NCBI GenBank assembly: GCA_028819955.1
Contig: JAPPKP010000232.1
Span: 1 to 17,529, forward strand
Reading direction: 5' to 3'
DNA from: Rhodospirillaceae bacterium
GTDB lineage: Bacteria; Pseudomonadota; Alphaproteobacteria; UBA828
Length of the DNA: 17,529 bases
Part shown: positions 7,379 to 14,104 of the stretch, one piece after another
Layout: each line of letters starts with the position of its first letter
How positions within the stretch are numbered: the stretch's first letter is position 1
Position numbers and translations under genes: made by a program
Notes under the pieces: generated by a model
Database searches by the model: none
What the model was told of the DNA's origin: nothing
The model's input: only the letters and a program-made list of their open reading frames with translations

Positions 7379-8389
7379 CTACAGGTACGTCTTCGAGATT
7401 GCTGCTCCCATGGTGTACTTGGGGTCGACGAAGTTGCCGAGCCGCACCTTGCCGCACTGGCTCAGCATCATGTAGGCGTCCCACTGGTCGTAGCCGTAGT
7501 CCTTGACCATCCAGCGAACCAGCTCGCGGTAGGCGATCCGGGTCGCGTCCTCCAGCGGCCGGGCGCTGCCGATCGCCATGATGAAGTCGTCGGCTTCGAG
7601 CCGCGGCCAGTCGATGGTCCAGTCCTTGATCAGGTCCACGGAGATCGTCGTGGTGGTGGGATACTCCACCGCGACGCCGCAGACTTCGCCGTCACCCTGG
7701 CAGGCGTGGGCATCGCCGATATAGAGCAGCGCGCCGGGCGCGCGCACCGGCAGGTAGGTGATCGTGCCGGGCCCCATGTCCGGCAGGTCCATGTTGCCGC
7801 CGTGATCGTCCGGCGTGAGCGAGTTGATGGAATCGATCTGGGGCGAGCAGCTGAGCGTGCCGATGTGCGGCTTGTAGGGCAGCGTCACCCGGTCGCTCCA
7901 GTAGACGTTCTCCTCGTCCACCACCACCTTGCGCACCTTCTCGGGCAGCGGCTCGTTGAGGGTGGCCGTGTAGTAGGTGCCGGTGAGCCCGCCGAACTCC
8001 TTGATCATGCAGCAGGTGCCACGGGGCTGGGGCCCGCGCGGCGCCATGCTCTCGATGTGGACGGCCAATACGTCGCCCTTCTCCGCGCCGGCCATGAAGA
8101 TCGGCCCGCATTGCGGGTTGAGGAACGGCACCTCCAGCAGCTCCGAGGGCACGTCGCTCTCGCTCGTGATCTTGCCCTCGAAGGCATCGCGGGTCTCGAC
8201 GATCACCCGGTCGCCCGGCTCGATGGAGAGCACCGGGTCGGCATAGGGGCCGATGGTATAGAGATAGGTGCCCTGCGTCTCCTCGGTCAGCTCGTGCGTG
8301 ACCCCCGACGAGCCGCCGCCAATGCCCTTCCGGTGCATGATGGAGTCGGCGACCCACTCGTTCGGGTAGCTGCGCATGACCATTTCCAT
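7379..8389 (-). CDS. Acetamidase/formamidase family protein
   Basis: A 336-residue member of the FmdA/AmdA family, which hydrolyses formamide, acetamide or related short amides to acid and ammonia. Family features include HELTEETQGTYLYTIGPYADP near the N terminus, SIEPGDRVIVETRDAFEG, the cytosolic-type FLNPQCGPIFMAGAEKGD block and the IGDAHACQGDGEVCGVAVEYP block that carries acidic and His residues of the metal site. I chose ATG at 8389 because GGGGAG lies nine bases upstream and the protein then starts just before the conserved region; a longer open frame upstream overlaps the oxygenase gene and is not real. It is transcribed toward the MOSC gene and lies downstream of the PhyH-family gene on the same strand. 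Exact substrate is unknown. Confidence 0.93.
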   Translation of the reverse strand: MEMVMRSYPNEWVADSIMHRKGIGGGSSGVTHELTEETQGTYLYTIGPYADPVLSIEPGDRVIVETRDAFEGKITSESDVPSELLEVPFLNPQCGPIFMAGAEKGDVLAVHIESMAPRGPQPRGTCCMIKEFGGLTGTYYTATLNEPLPEKVRKVVVDEENVYWSDRVTLPYKPHIGTLSCSPQIDSINSLTPDDHGGNMDLPDMGPGTITYLPVRAPGALLYIGDAHACQGDGEVCGVAVEYPTTTTISVDLIKDWTIDWPRLEADDFIMAIGSARPLEDATRIAYRELVRWMVKDYGYDQWDAYMMLSQCGKVRLGNFVDPKYTMGAAISKTYL

Positions 8390-8464
8390 CGCCCGGATCT
8401 CCCCGTCTTCTCGCCTGTGTCGGTCGATTTTAGACGGCAGGGACTGGGAAGCGAAGGCGAGTGT

Positions 8465-8488
8465 GAGAAACGCGGGTTGTGGGCCCGC
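8465..8488 (-). terminator. Weak hairpin after the PhyH-family gene
   Basis: Read on the minus strand, GCGGG (8488-8484) and CCCGC (8476-8472) can form a 5-bp stem with a 7-base loop, followed by GTTTCTC. It lies directly after the stop of the oxygenase gene and before the formamidase gene. The stem and T-run are short, so it may be a weak terminator or nothing. Confidence 0.25.
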
Positions 8489-8496
8489 TTGGCGGA

Positions 8497-9543
8497 CTAC
8501 GCCCTCGCAGCAATACCGGGCTGAGAAACGCTGGCCAGGTGGCGAAGCAGATGCTCCGCGCGCTGCCGCTTCTCCTCGTTCGGGTCGCGCTGCACGATGC
8601 GCAGCAGCGCGTCGCGCGCCGCAATGTCGCCGCTCTCCGCCATCTCGAAGGCCATCCGATCGCGTCGTTCGTGATAGCTTCGGTCGAGCGGCACGACATG
8701 GGGGGAGAGCGCCTTCCAGTAGTACTGCTGGTCGTCGGAGGACCAGCCCGCATAGACCTCTTCCCACGTCCCGCAGCCGGAATACGGGGTCATGTTGGTC
8801 TCGGCGACGGGCTGGCTCGCCGGCTGGTAGCGGGCATCGAAGGACTGCCGCAACTGAGTTGTGCGGTTGGGCAACGCGCGATGCACGGTGGTGTCGGAAA
8901 AGATCAGCACATCGCCCGCCTCGAATGAGCCGCTCACCCATTGGCCGGGGATCGGCACGCAGATGTCCATGCCGCCGGCGCCGTTGCCGACCTTCGTATC
9001 CAGCACGCCCGCCAGGTGCGAACCGGCCGCCACCACCAGCGTCCCTTTCTCTCTCGGGCAATCGCCCAGCGGAACCCACATCGCGTGATTGGTTGCGCCG
9101 CCGATGTGGACCTTGTCCTGATGCGCGCCGGTGGTGAAGTCGAAGCTCTCGCTTTGCGGGAAGATGTTGCGCTGGACGAACATCGGATGCGCGAGCGCCG
9201 GCTCGTCGAAGATGCTTTCGAACAGCGCCAGCACGTTAAGATGGGTCCTGAGGCGATGCAGCGCCTCGTCGGCCCACAGGTCCCGGAACACCTGCATGTA
9301 GCGGTCCTCGGGGTCCTTGCAGGACGCGGTGGGGTTGGCGATGCCGTCCGCCACCGGGTGCGCCGGATCGAGCCATCCCCCCGCCGCGGCCTTCTCCAGC
9401 AGGCGCCGGCGTACATCCAGCACGGCCTCGCGCGGCAACAGCCCGCAGATGAACAGATAGCCGTCGCGCCCGAGCCGCCCGGCCAGGGCCGGACCGTCGC
9501 CGATCAGATCGGTTGAGTCGAGAAAGTCGCCTACTGCATCCAT
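8497..9543 (-). CDS. Phytanoyl-CoA dioxygenase (PhyH) family protein
   Basis: A 348-residue Fe(II)/2-oxoglutarate-type oxygenase. The metal site is visible as H141-x-D143 (GAHQDKVHIGG) and the distal H221 (TTVHRALPNRT), with R232 in LRQSFDARY a likely 2-oxoglutarate contact. The middle strand MWVPLGDCPREKGTLVVAAGSH is also typical of the family. Such enzymes hydroxylate varied small molecules; the substrate cannot be predicted. I place the start at 9543 because GGGAG lies about eight bases upstream and the N terminus (DGYLFICGLLP) then fits; the open frame runs further up without family similarity. The last ~75 residues (from about 275) form a charged helical tail beyond the catalytic core. 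The gene lies downstream of tRNA-Lys and upstream of the formamidase gene. Confidence 0.92.
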   Translation of the reverse strand: MDAVGDFLDSTDLIGDGPALAGRLGRDGYLFICGLLPREAVLDVRRRLLEKAAAGGWLDPAHPVADGIANPTASCKDPEDRYMQVFRDLWADEALHRLRTHLNVLALFESIFDEPALAHPMFVQRNIFPQSESFDFTTGAHQDKVHIGGATNHAMWVPLGDCPREKGTLVVAAGSHLAGVLDTKVGNGAGGMDICVPIPGQWVSGSFEAGDVLIFSDTTVHRALPNRTTQLRQSFDARYQPASQPVAETNMTPYSGCGTWEEVYAGWSSDDQQYYWKALSPHVVPLDRSYHERRDRMAFEMAESGDIAARDALLRIVQRDPNEEKRQRAEHLLRHLASVSQPGIAARA

Positions 9544-9686
9544 TGGCGCTGCTCCCGCTTGCACCGTCCGAGAGGGTGCGGGAAACGGGATAGCGGCGTC
9601 AAGGCGAGCGTGTTCCAAACGCGGACGCGAAACGACGCCAGCGCGGCATCCGAAAGAAGTTTCCACCTGTTCCCGAAGCGAACGGT

Positions 9687-9713
9687 CCCCGCCAACTTGC
9701 TGGTACGGCGGGG
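9687..9713. terminator. Inverted repeat next to the tRNA 3' end, possible terminator
   Basis: CCCCGCC (9687-9693) and GGCGGGG (9707-9713) form a perfect 7-bp stem with a 13-base loop. It starts five bases beyond the encoded CCA of the tRNA on the minus strand, a usual place for a tRNA terminator, but on that strand no T-run follows. On the plus strand it is followed by ATTTT. It could also assist tRNA 3' processing. Confidence 0.4.
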
Positions 9714-9717
9714 ATTT

Positions 9718-9793
<76 letters not shown>

Positions 9794-9910
9794 GCACGCC
9801 GGCGAGATTTGCCACGTTTCAGACTGAGGCGCAACCGGCCGGGGCGCCGCCTCATTTGCCGCATAGGGCGGACGTGTAAACGACATCGTGGACTCCTTTC
9901 TCGCAACCGA

Positions 9911-9943
9911 TCAGGTGTCCACCAAAACGGGTCAGGTCCAAAC
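9911..9943 (+). repeat. Imperfect short direct repeat in the gap before the acuI-like gene
   Basis: The stretch TCAGGTGTCCACCAAAAC (9911-9928) is echoed by TCAGGTCCAAAC (9932-9943), a shortened copy lacking six bases. It lies in the 235-base gap between the tRNA and the acuI-like gene, which otherwise holds no gene that I can support. It may be an operator, or the degraded end of an insertion sequence, but neither is shown by the sequence alone. Confidence 0.3.
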
Positions 9944-10028
9944 ATACCCGGGGAATGAGGTAGCGGTTGCCTGACTTGGATAAGGCAGATATGAGACGGC
10001 GCTCAAGCGAGAGGGGTGGGAACGCACG

Positions 10029-11027
10029 ATGTCAGACAGCTATAGAGCACTCGTTGTCGACCGGCAGGAGGATGGGGTCTGCGCCGAGATCAGGACACTC
10101 ACCGAGGCCGACCTGCCCGAGGGCGAGGTCACGGTGCGGGTCGACTATTCTTGCCTCAACTATAAGGACGGCCTGGCGCTCACCGGGCGCGCGCCGATCA
10201 TCAGAAGGCCCCCGATGACCGCCGGGATCGACTTCGCCGGCACCGTGGAAAGCAGCGACTCACCGGACTTCGCACCGGGCCAGGCGGTGGTGCTCACCGG
10301 CTGGGGCGTCGGCGAGCGGCACCCCGGCGGCTTCGCCGAGCGCGCGCGGGTCAAGGCCGGTTGGCTGGAGGCGCTGCCCGAGGGCTGCGACACCAAGTGG
10401 GCGGCGGCCATCGGCACGGCGGGCTTCACGGCGATGCTCTGCGTCATCGCGCTGGAGCGCGCGGGCGTCACCGCCGGCACGGGCCCGGTTGCGGTGACCG
10501 GCGCCGCCGGCGGCGTCGGCAGCGTCTCGGTGGCTCTGCTTGCGCGCCTTGGCTACGAGGCTGTCGCCATTACCGGACGCGCCGACGAATGCCGCGACTA
10601 TCTGAAGAGCCTCGGCGCCAGCAACGTGCTGCCTCGCGGCGAACGGGCTGAGGCCCCGGAAAGGCCGCTGCTTTCCGAACGCTGGGCGGGTGCCGTCGAC
10701 TCGGTGGGGGGCGCGATGCTGGCCCACATCCTCGCCGAGACCCGCTACGGCGGCGCGGTTGCCGCCTGCGGCCTTGCGGGTGGCGCCGGTCTCAAGACCA
10801 CGGTCATGCCCTTCATCCTGCGCGGGGTGAGCCTGATCGGAATTGATTCCGTCATGTGCCCGTCCGCGCCGCGTCGTGAGGCCTGGCAGCGGCTTGCCCG
10901 TGACCTGCCGCGCGATGCGCTCGACGCGATGACCGAGGTGGTGCCGCTCGGCGGGGTGGTGGCGCGGGGCAACGATATCCTCGCCGGCGGCGTGCGCGGC
11001 CGGGTCGTGGTCGACGTCAACGCCTGA
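10029..11027 (+). CDS. acuI: AcuI-like acryloyl-CoA reductase (YhdH/YhfP family MDR oxidoreductase)
   Basis: A 332-residue medium-chain dehydrogenase/reductase without zinc. AcuI reduces acryloyl-CoA to propionyl-CoA with NADPH, which removes toxic acrylate metabolites. The family pattern is very clear: YSCLNYKDGLALTG near the N terminus, GIDFAGTV, AVVLTGWGVGERHPGG, the GTAGFTAML segment, the Rossmann motif VTGAAGGVGSVSVALLA at about 155-171, then ITGR (NADP-type), AVDSVGG, and the AcuI/YhdH hallmark GIDSVMCP near residue 277. The end GRVVVDVNA is also typical. The ATG at 10029 fits the family N terminus (YRALVVDRQEDG); a purine-rich GAGAGGGGTGGGAACG lies upstream. It is followed after 75 bases by the nitrile hydratase-family genes on the same strand, so the two units may share transcripts. 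Confidence 0.9.
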   Translation: MSDSYRALVVDRQEDGVCAEIRTLTEADLPEGEVTVRVDYSCLNYKDGLALTGRAPIIRRPPMTAGIDFAGTVESSDSPDFAPGQAVVLTGWGVGERHPGGFAERARVKAGWLEALPEGCDTKWAAAIGTAGFTAMLCVIALERAGVTAGTGPVAVTGAAGGVGSVSVALLARLGYEAVAITGRADECRDYLKSLGASNVLPRGERAEAPERPLLSERWAGAVDSVGGAMLAHILAETRYGGAVAACGLAGGAGLKTTVMPFILRGVSLIGIDSVMCPSAPRREAWQRLARDLPRDALDAMTEVVPLGGVVARGNDILAGGVRGRVVVDVNA

Positions 11028-11102
11028 CTCCCGCGCTCCTTGTCCCTCGTCCGGCCTGACTCTATCGTGACGCAGCAGCGGAAGAGCAGGGGAGGCGCCG
11101 GC

Positions 11103-11435
11103 GTGAGCGGCGATCTGCGGCGCGGCGTGCACGACATGGGCGGACTTCCCGCCGGCCCCATCGAGCAGGCGGAGCACGCGCACGCGCCCTGGGAAAAGCG
11201 GGTTGACGCGCTGATGGTGCTGCTCGGGAGCCCCGAGCGCCGCATAATCACCGTGGACCAGCTTCGCCGCGGCATCGAGCAGCTCGGCACCGATGCCTAC
11301 GAGGCGATGAGCTACTACGAGCGCTGGATGGCCTCAATCACCAACACCTTGCTCGCCGAGGGGGTCATCTCCTCCGACGAGCTCGGCCGCCGCATGGCCG
11401 AGGTCGAGGCACGGGGAGAGGAGGGCACCGGCTGA
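11103..11435 (+). CDS. Nitrile hydratase-family beta subunit, N-terminal half as a separate protein
   Basis: A 110-residue protein that matches only the N-terminal half of the nitrile hydratase beta subunit: GVHDMGG at 8-14, the APWEKRVDAL helix at 28-37, then the helical block TVDQLRRGIEQLG (50-62) and YYERWMASITNTLLAEGVIS (74-93). The Arg at residue 55 aligns, from memory, with the active-site beta Arg56 of iron-type enzyme; residue 56 is a second Arg. The start GTG at 11103 is chosen because AGGGGAGG (11088-11095) lies seven bases upstream; an in-frame start at 11040 would add 21 residues without similarity. The protein ends shortly after MAEVEARG, where a normal beta subunit continues into its SH3-like half. 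It overlaps the next gene by one base (TGATG). A stand-alone accessory (activator) protein is an alternative, but the HDMGG start favours a true beta half. Confidence 0.85.
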   Translation: MSGDLRRGVHDMGGLPAGPIEQAEHAHAPWEKRVDALMVLLGSPERRIITVDQLRRGIEQLGTDAYEAMSYYERWMASITNTLLAEGVISSDELGRRMAEVEARGEEGTG

Positions 11436-11725
11436 TGGCAGCACGCTTCGCCGTGGGAGACCGGGTGGCGGTGCGCCGGGCTTTCCCCCTCGGCCATATC
11501 CGCACGCCGTACTATGCGCGGGGTGCGGTCGGCGATGTAGAGCGCATCTGCGGCGCCTTCGGCAATCCGGAGGAGCTTGCGTTCGGGCGCAGGGACCGCC
11601 CCAAGCAGACCCTCTATCGCGTGCGCTTCGCCCAGACCGCGCTCTGGCCCGACTACGGCGGCCCGACCGGCGATACCATCGACATCGAGCTCTACGAGCA
11701 CTGGCTCGAGCCCGCGACGGAGTGA
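11435..11725 (+). CDS. Nitrile hydratase-family beta subunit, C-terminal SH3-like half as a separate protein
   Basis: A 96-residue protein equal to the C-terminal SH3-like barrel of nitrile hydratase beta: FAVGDRVAVRRAFPLGHIRTPYYARGAVG (residues 5-31) followed by TLYRVRFAQTALWPDYGG and the end IDIELYEHWLEPA. R23 in GHIRTP corresponds to the second conserved active-site beta Arg, which hydrogen-bonds the oxidised cysteine ligands in known enzymes. The start ATG overlaps the previous stop as TGATG, and GGGGAGAGGAGGG lies just upstream, so translation is probably coupled. This break is not a frameshift scar: each half has its own start, stop and ribosome binding site. In thiocyanate hydrolase the same half is the separate alpha subunit. 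Confidence 0.88.
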   Translation: MAARFAVGDRVAVRRAFPLGHIRTPYYARGAVGDVERICGAFGNPEELAFGRRDRPKQTLYRVRFAQTALWPDYGGPTGDTIDIELYEHWLEPATE

Positions 11726-11728
11726 GCG

Positions 11729-12364
11729 ATGGCGACCCATCCCCACGAGCATCGGCACACCCACGACCACACGCCGCCGCCCGACGAGGACGGCCCGCTC
11801 GGCTATTACCAGACCATGGAGATCGCCGTTCGCGAGCTCCTGATCGAGAAGGGGGTCTTCGGCGCCGACGACGTGCGCGCGGCGATCGAGGCGATGGACG
11901 CCCGCGGCCCCGCGACGGGGGCGCAAGTCGTGGCCCGCGCCTGGACCGACCCGGCCTTCAAGGAGGCGCTGCTGGCGGACGGCAGCGCGGCCTGCGCCAG
12001 CATGGGTATCGAGCTCGGGCCGCTGCGGCTGATCGCCGTCGAGAACACGGCGAGCGTGCACAACGTGATCGTCTGCACCCTCTGCTCCTGCTATCCGCGC
12101 AACCTCCTGGGGCTCCCGCCGGACTGGTACAAGGCGAAGGCCTACCGCTCGCGGGTGGTGCGCGAGCCCCGCGCCGTGCTGCGCGAGTTCGGCACCGAGG
12201 TGCCGGATGACGTGACCGTGCGCGTGCACGATTCGACAGCCGACATGCGCTACATTGTCGTGCCGCGGCGGCCCGCCGGCACCGAGGGCTGGGAGCGCGA
12301 GCGCCTCGCCGCGCTGGTCACCCGCGACTGCATGATCGGCGTGACGGTTCCGAAGTCCCCCTGA
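11729..12364 (+). CDS. Nitrile hydratase alpha / thiocyanate hydrolase gamma-type subunit, cobalt type
   Basis: A 211-residue catalytic subunit. The metal-binding motif is V-C116-T-L-C119-S-C121; Thr after the first Cys marks the cobalt (Co-type) form, where iron enzymes have Ser. Two of these Cys are normally oxidised to sulfinic and sulfenic acids. The flanking LGLPPDWYKAKAYRSR, REPRAVLREFG, and DSTADMRYIVVPRRPAGTEGW through VTRDCMIGV are family hallmarks. The motif is followed by Y-P-R124, whereas typical nitrile hydratases have Y/T-P-W; thiocyanate hydrolase has Arg there as I recall. The N terminus carries six His alternating over residues 4-14, perhaps for cobalt handling. It starts three bases after the previous stop. 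Substrate (organic nitrile, cyanide derivative or thiocyanate) is not determined. Confidence 0.93.
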   Translation: MATHPHEHRHTHDHTPPPDEDGPLGYYQTMEIAVRELLIEKGVFGADDVRAAIEAMDARGPATGAQVVARAWTDPAFKEALLADGSAACASMGIELGPLRLIAVENTASVHNVIVCTLCSCYPRNLLGLPPDWYKAKAYRSRVVREPRAVLREFGTEVPDDVTVRVHDSTADMRYIVVPRRPAGTEGWERERLAALVTRDCMIGVTVPKSP

Positions 12365-12427
12365 CTCCGGCCCGTGCAAGCGGGCGGGCGCCGGCCGGCC
12401 CACCCTTGAGAAGGATCGAGTTGGACC

Positions 12428-14104
12428 ATGCATGATCTCGTGATTCGCGGCGCCATGGTCGCCGACGGCGTGGGCAACCCACTGATCCAGGCCGACGTCG
12501 CCGTCAGCGGCGAGCGCATCGCCGAGGTCGGCGACGTGACCGAGAGCGCGCGGGAGACGGTGGACGCTGACGGCCTCGTGCTGGCGCCCGGCATCGTCGA
12601 CGTGCACACCCACTACGACGCCCAGATAACGTGGGAGAGCCAGGCGACTCCCTCGCCCTCGCTCGGCGTCACCACGGTGGTGATGGGAAACTGCGGCTTC
12701 AGCATAGCGCCCTGCCCGCCTGATCGGCGCGAGCAGATGGCGCGCAACCTCGCCGAGGTCGAGGGCATGTCCATCGCCGCGCTGGAGGCCGGGATCGACT
12801 GGGGCTTCGAGAGCTTCCCGGAGTATCTGGCGCAGCTCCGGCGCAAGGGCTGCTATCCCAACGCCGGCGTCTTCGTCGGACACTCGGCGGTGCGCACCAC
12901 CGTGCTCGGCGCCGAGGCCTCGGACCGCGCGGCGACCGATGACGAGATCGCCGCCATGCGCGGCATCGTGACGGAGGCCATGGAGGCCGGCGCCATCGGC
13001 TTCGCCACCTCCACCTCGATCAACCATAACGGCGACGGCGGCGTGCCCATGCCGTCCCGACTGGCCGAAGACGACGAGCTGCGCGCGCTGGTGGGTGTGC
13101 TCGGCGAGCTCGGCCGCGGCACCTTCCAGCTTACCGTCGGCCCGAGCATGACGGTGCAGCGGCTGGAGAGCATGGCCGCCGCGACCGGCCGGCCCATCTT
13201 CATGACCGCCGCCCTCCACAACGAGACCTTCCCCGAGCGCGCCATCGGCATGCTCGAAGACGCGGCCGCCGCGCAGAGCCGCGGCAACGGGGTGTGGGCC
13301 CAGGTCTCCTGCCAGCCGCTCCGCATGGATTTCTCCATGCGGACCGCCTTCCCGCTCCAGAGCCTCGATGCCTGGGAGCCGCTGCACACGGCGTCGGACG
13401 AGGATTTCCTGGCGATCGTCGCAGGCCAGGATTTCCGCAACAGGTTCCGGGAGGACCTGGAGAAGCCGAAGCAGGGCAAGATCTTCTACGGCGATTGGCG
13501 GCGGGTCGAGGTGGCGATGGCGGCCACGCCGGCGCACCGGCCGCTGGAAGGCGAGACCATTGAGGCCATCGCCGGGCGCGAGGGCCGCGATCCGGTCGAC
13601 GTCATGTTCGACCTCGTTGTGGACGAGAGGCTGGGCACCACCTTCAACGCCGCCCTGCTGAATGCCGACGAAGAGGCGGTGGAAGGGCTGCTGCGCCACG
13701 ACGCCGGCCTCATCAGCCTGTCGGACGCCGGCGCCCATCTCTGCTACCTCTGCGACGCCGGCTACGGCCTGCACCTGCTCGGCCACTGGGTGCGCGACAA
13801 GGGCGTGTTCGATCTGGCGGACGGCATCCGCCGGGTCACCAGCATGCCGGCGCGGCTTTACGGCATCGCCGATCGCGGCGAGATCGCGCCGGGCAAGTTC
13901 GCGGACCTGCTGCTCTTCGATCCGGCGACGGTCGGGCGCGGCGCGATCAGGCGGGTCGACGATCTGCCCGGCGGCGAGAGCCGGCTGGTGCGCGACGCGA
14001 GCGGGGTGTACCGGGTCTGGGTCAACGGCACCCGCGTCTACGACGAGGACGGCTACCGCGACGTGCCGCCCCCCGGCCACGTGCTCGACCGCTTCCTGAG
14101 TTAG
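12428..14104 (+). CDS. Amidohydrolase family 3 protein, D-aminoacylase-like
   Basis: A 558-residue metal-dependent hydrolase of the amidohydrolase superfamily, of the sort annotated as N-acyl-D-amino-acid deacylase. It has the N-terminal beta-sandwich strand (DLVIRGAMVADG), the HxH metal pair H60/H62 (VDVHTHYDAQ), the Cys ligand C89 in MGNCGFS that is typical of D-aminoacylases, the late D433 in SDAGAH, and the C-terminal GEIAPGKFADLLLFDP strand that closes the sandwich. I could not place the middle His ligands with confidence, so it may be a divergent subgroup with a different substrate. It follows the alpha subunit by 63 bases and might process the amide made upstream, but that is inference. 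Its stop overlaps the opposing dioxygenase stop by four bases. Confidence 0.9.
   Translation: MHDLVIRGAMVADGVGNPLIQADVAVSGERIAEVGDVTESARETVDADGLVLAPGIVDVHTHYDAQITWESQATPSPSLGVTTVVMGNCGFSIAPCPPDRREQMARNLAEVEGMSIAALEAGIDWGFESFPEYLAQLRRKGCYPNAGVFVGHSAVRTTVLGAEASDRAATDDEIAAMRGIVTEAMEAGAIGFATSTSINHNGDGGVPMPSRLAEDDELRALVGVLGELGRGTFQLTVGPSMTVQRLESMAAATGRPIFMTAALHNETFPERAIGMLEDAAAAQSRGNGVWAQVSCQPLRMDFSMRTAFPLQSLDAWEPLHTASDEDFLAIVAGQDFRNRFREDLEKPKQGKIFYGDWRRVEVAMAATPAHRPLEGETIEAIAGREGRDPVDVMFDLVVDERLGTTFNAALLNADEEAVEGLLRHDAGLISLSDAGAHLCYLCDAGYGLHLLGHWVRDKGVFDLADGIRRVTSMPARLYGIADRGEIAPGKFADLLLFDPATVGRGAIRRVDDLPGGESRLVRDASGVYRVWVNGTRVYDEDGYRDVPPPGHVLDRFLS

Noticed and set aside
11040..11102. Upstream in-frame start for the betaN subunit
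   Set aside because: The 21 extra residues show no family similarity, and a strong ribosome binding site precedes GTG 11103.
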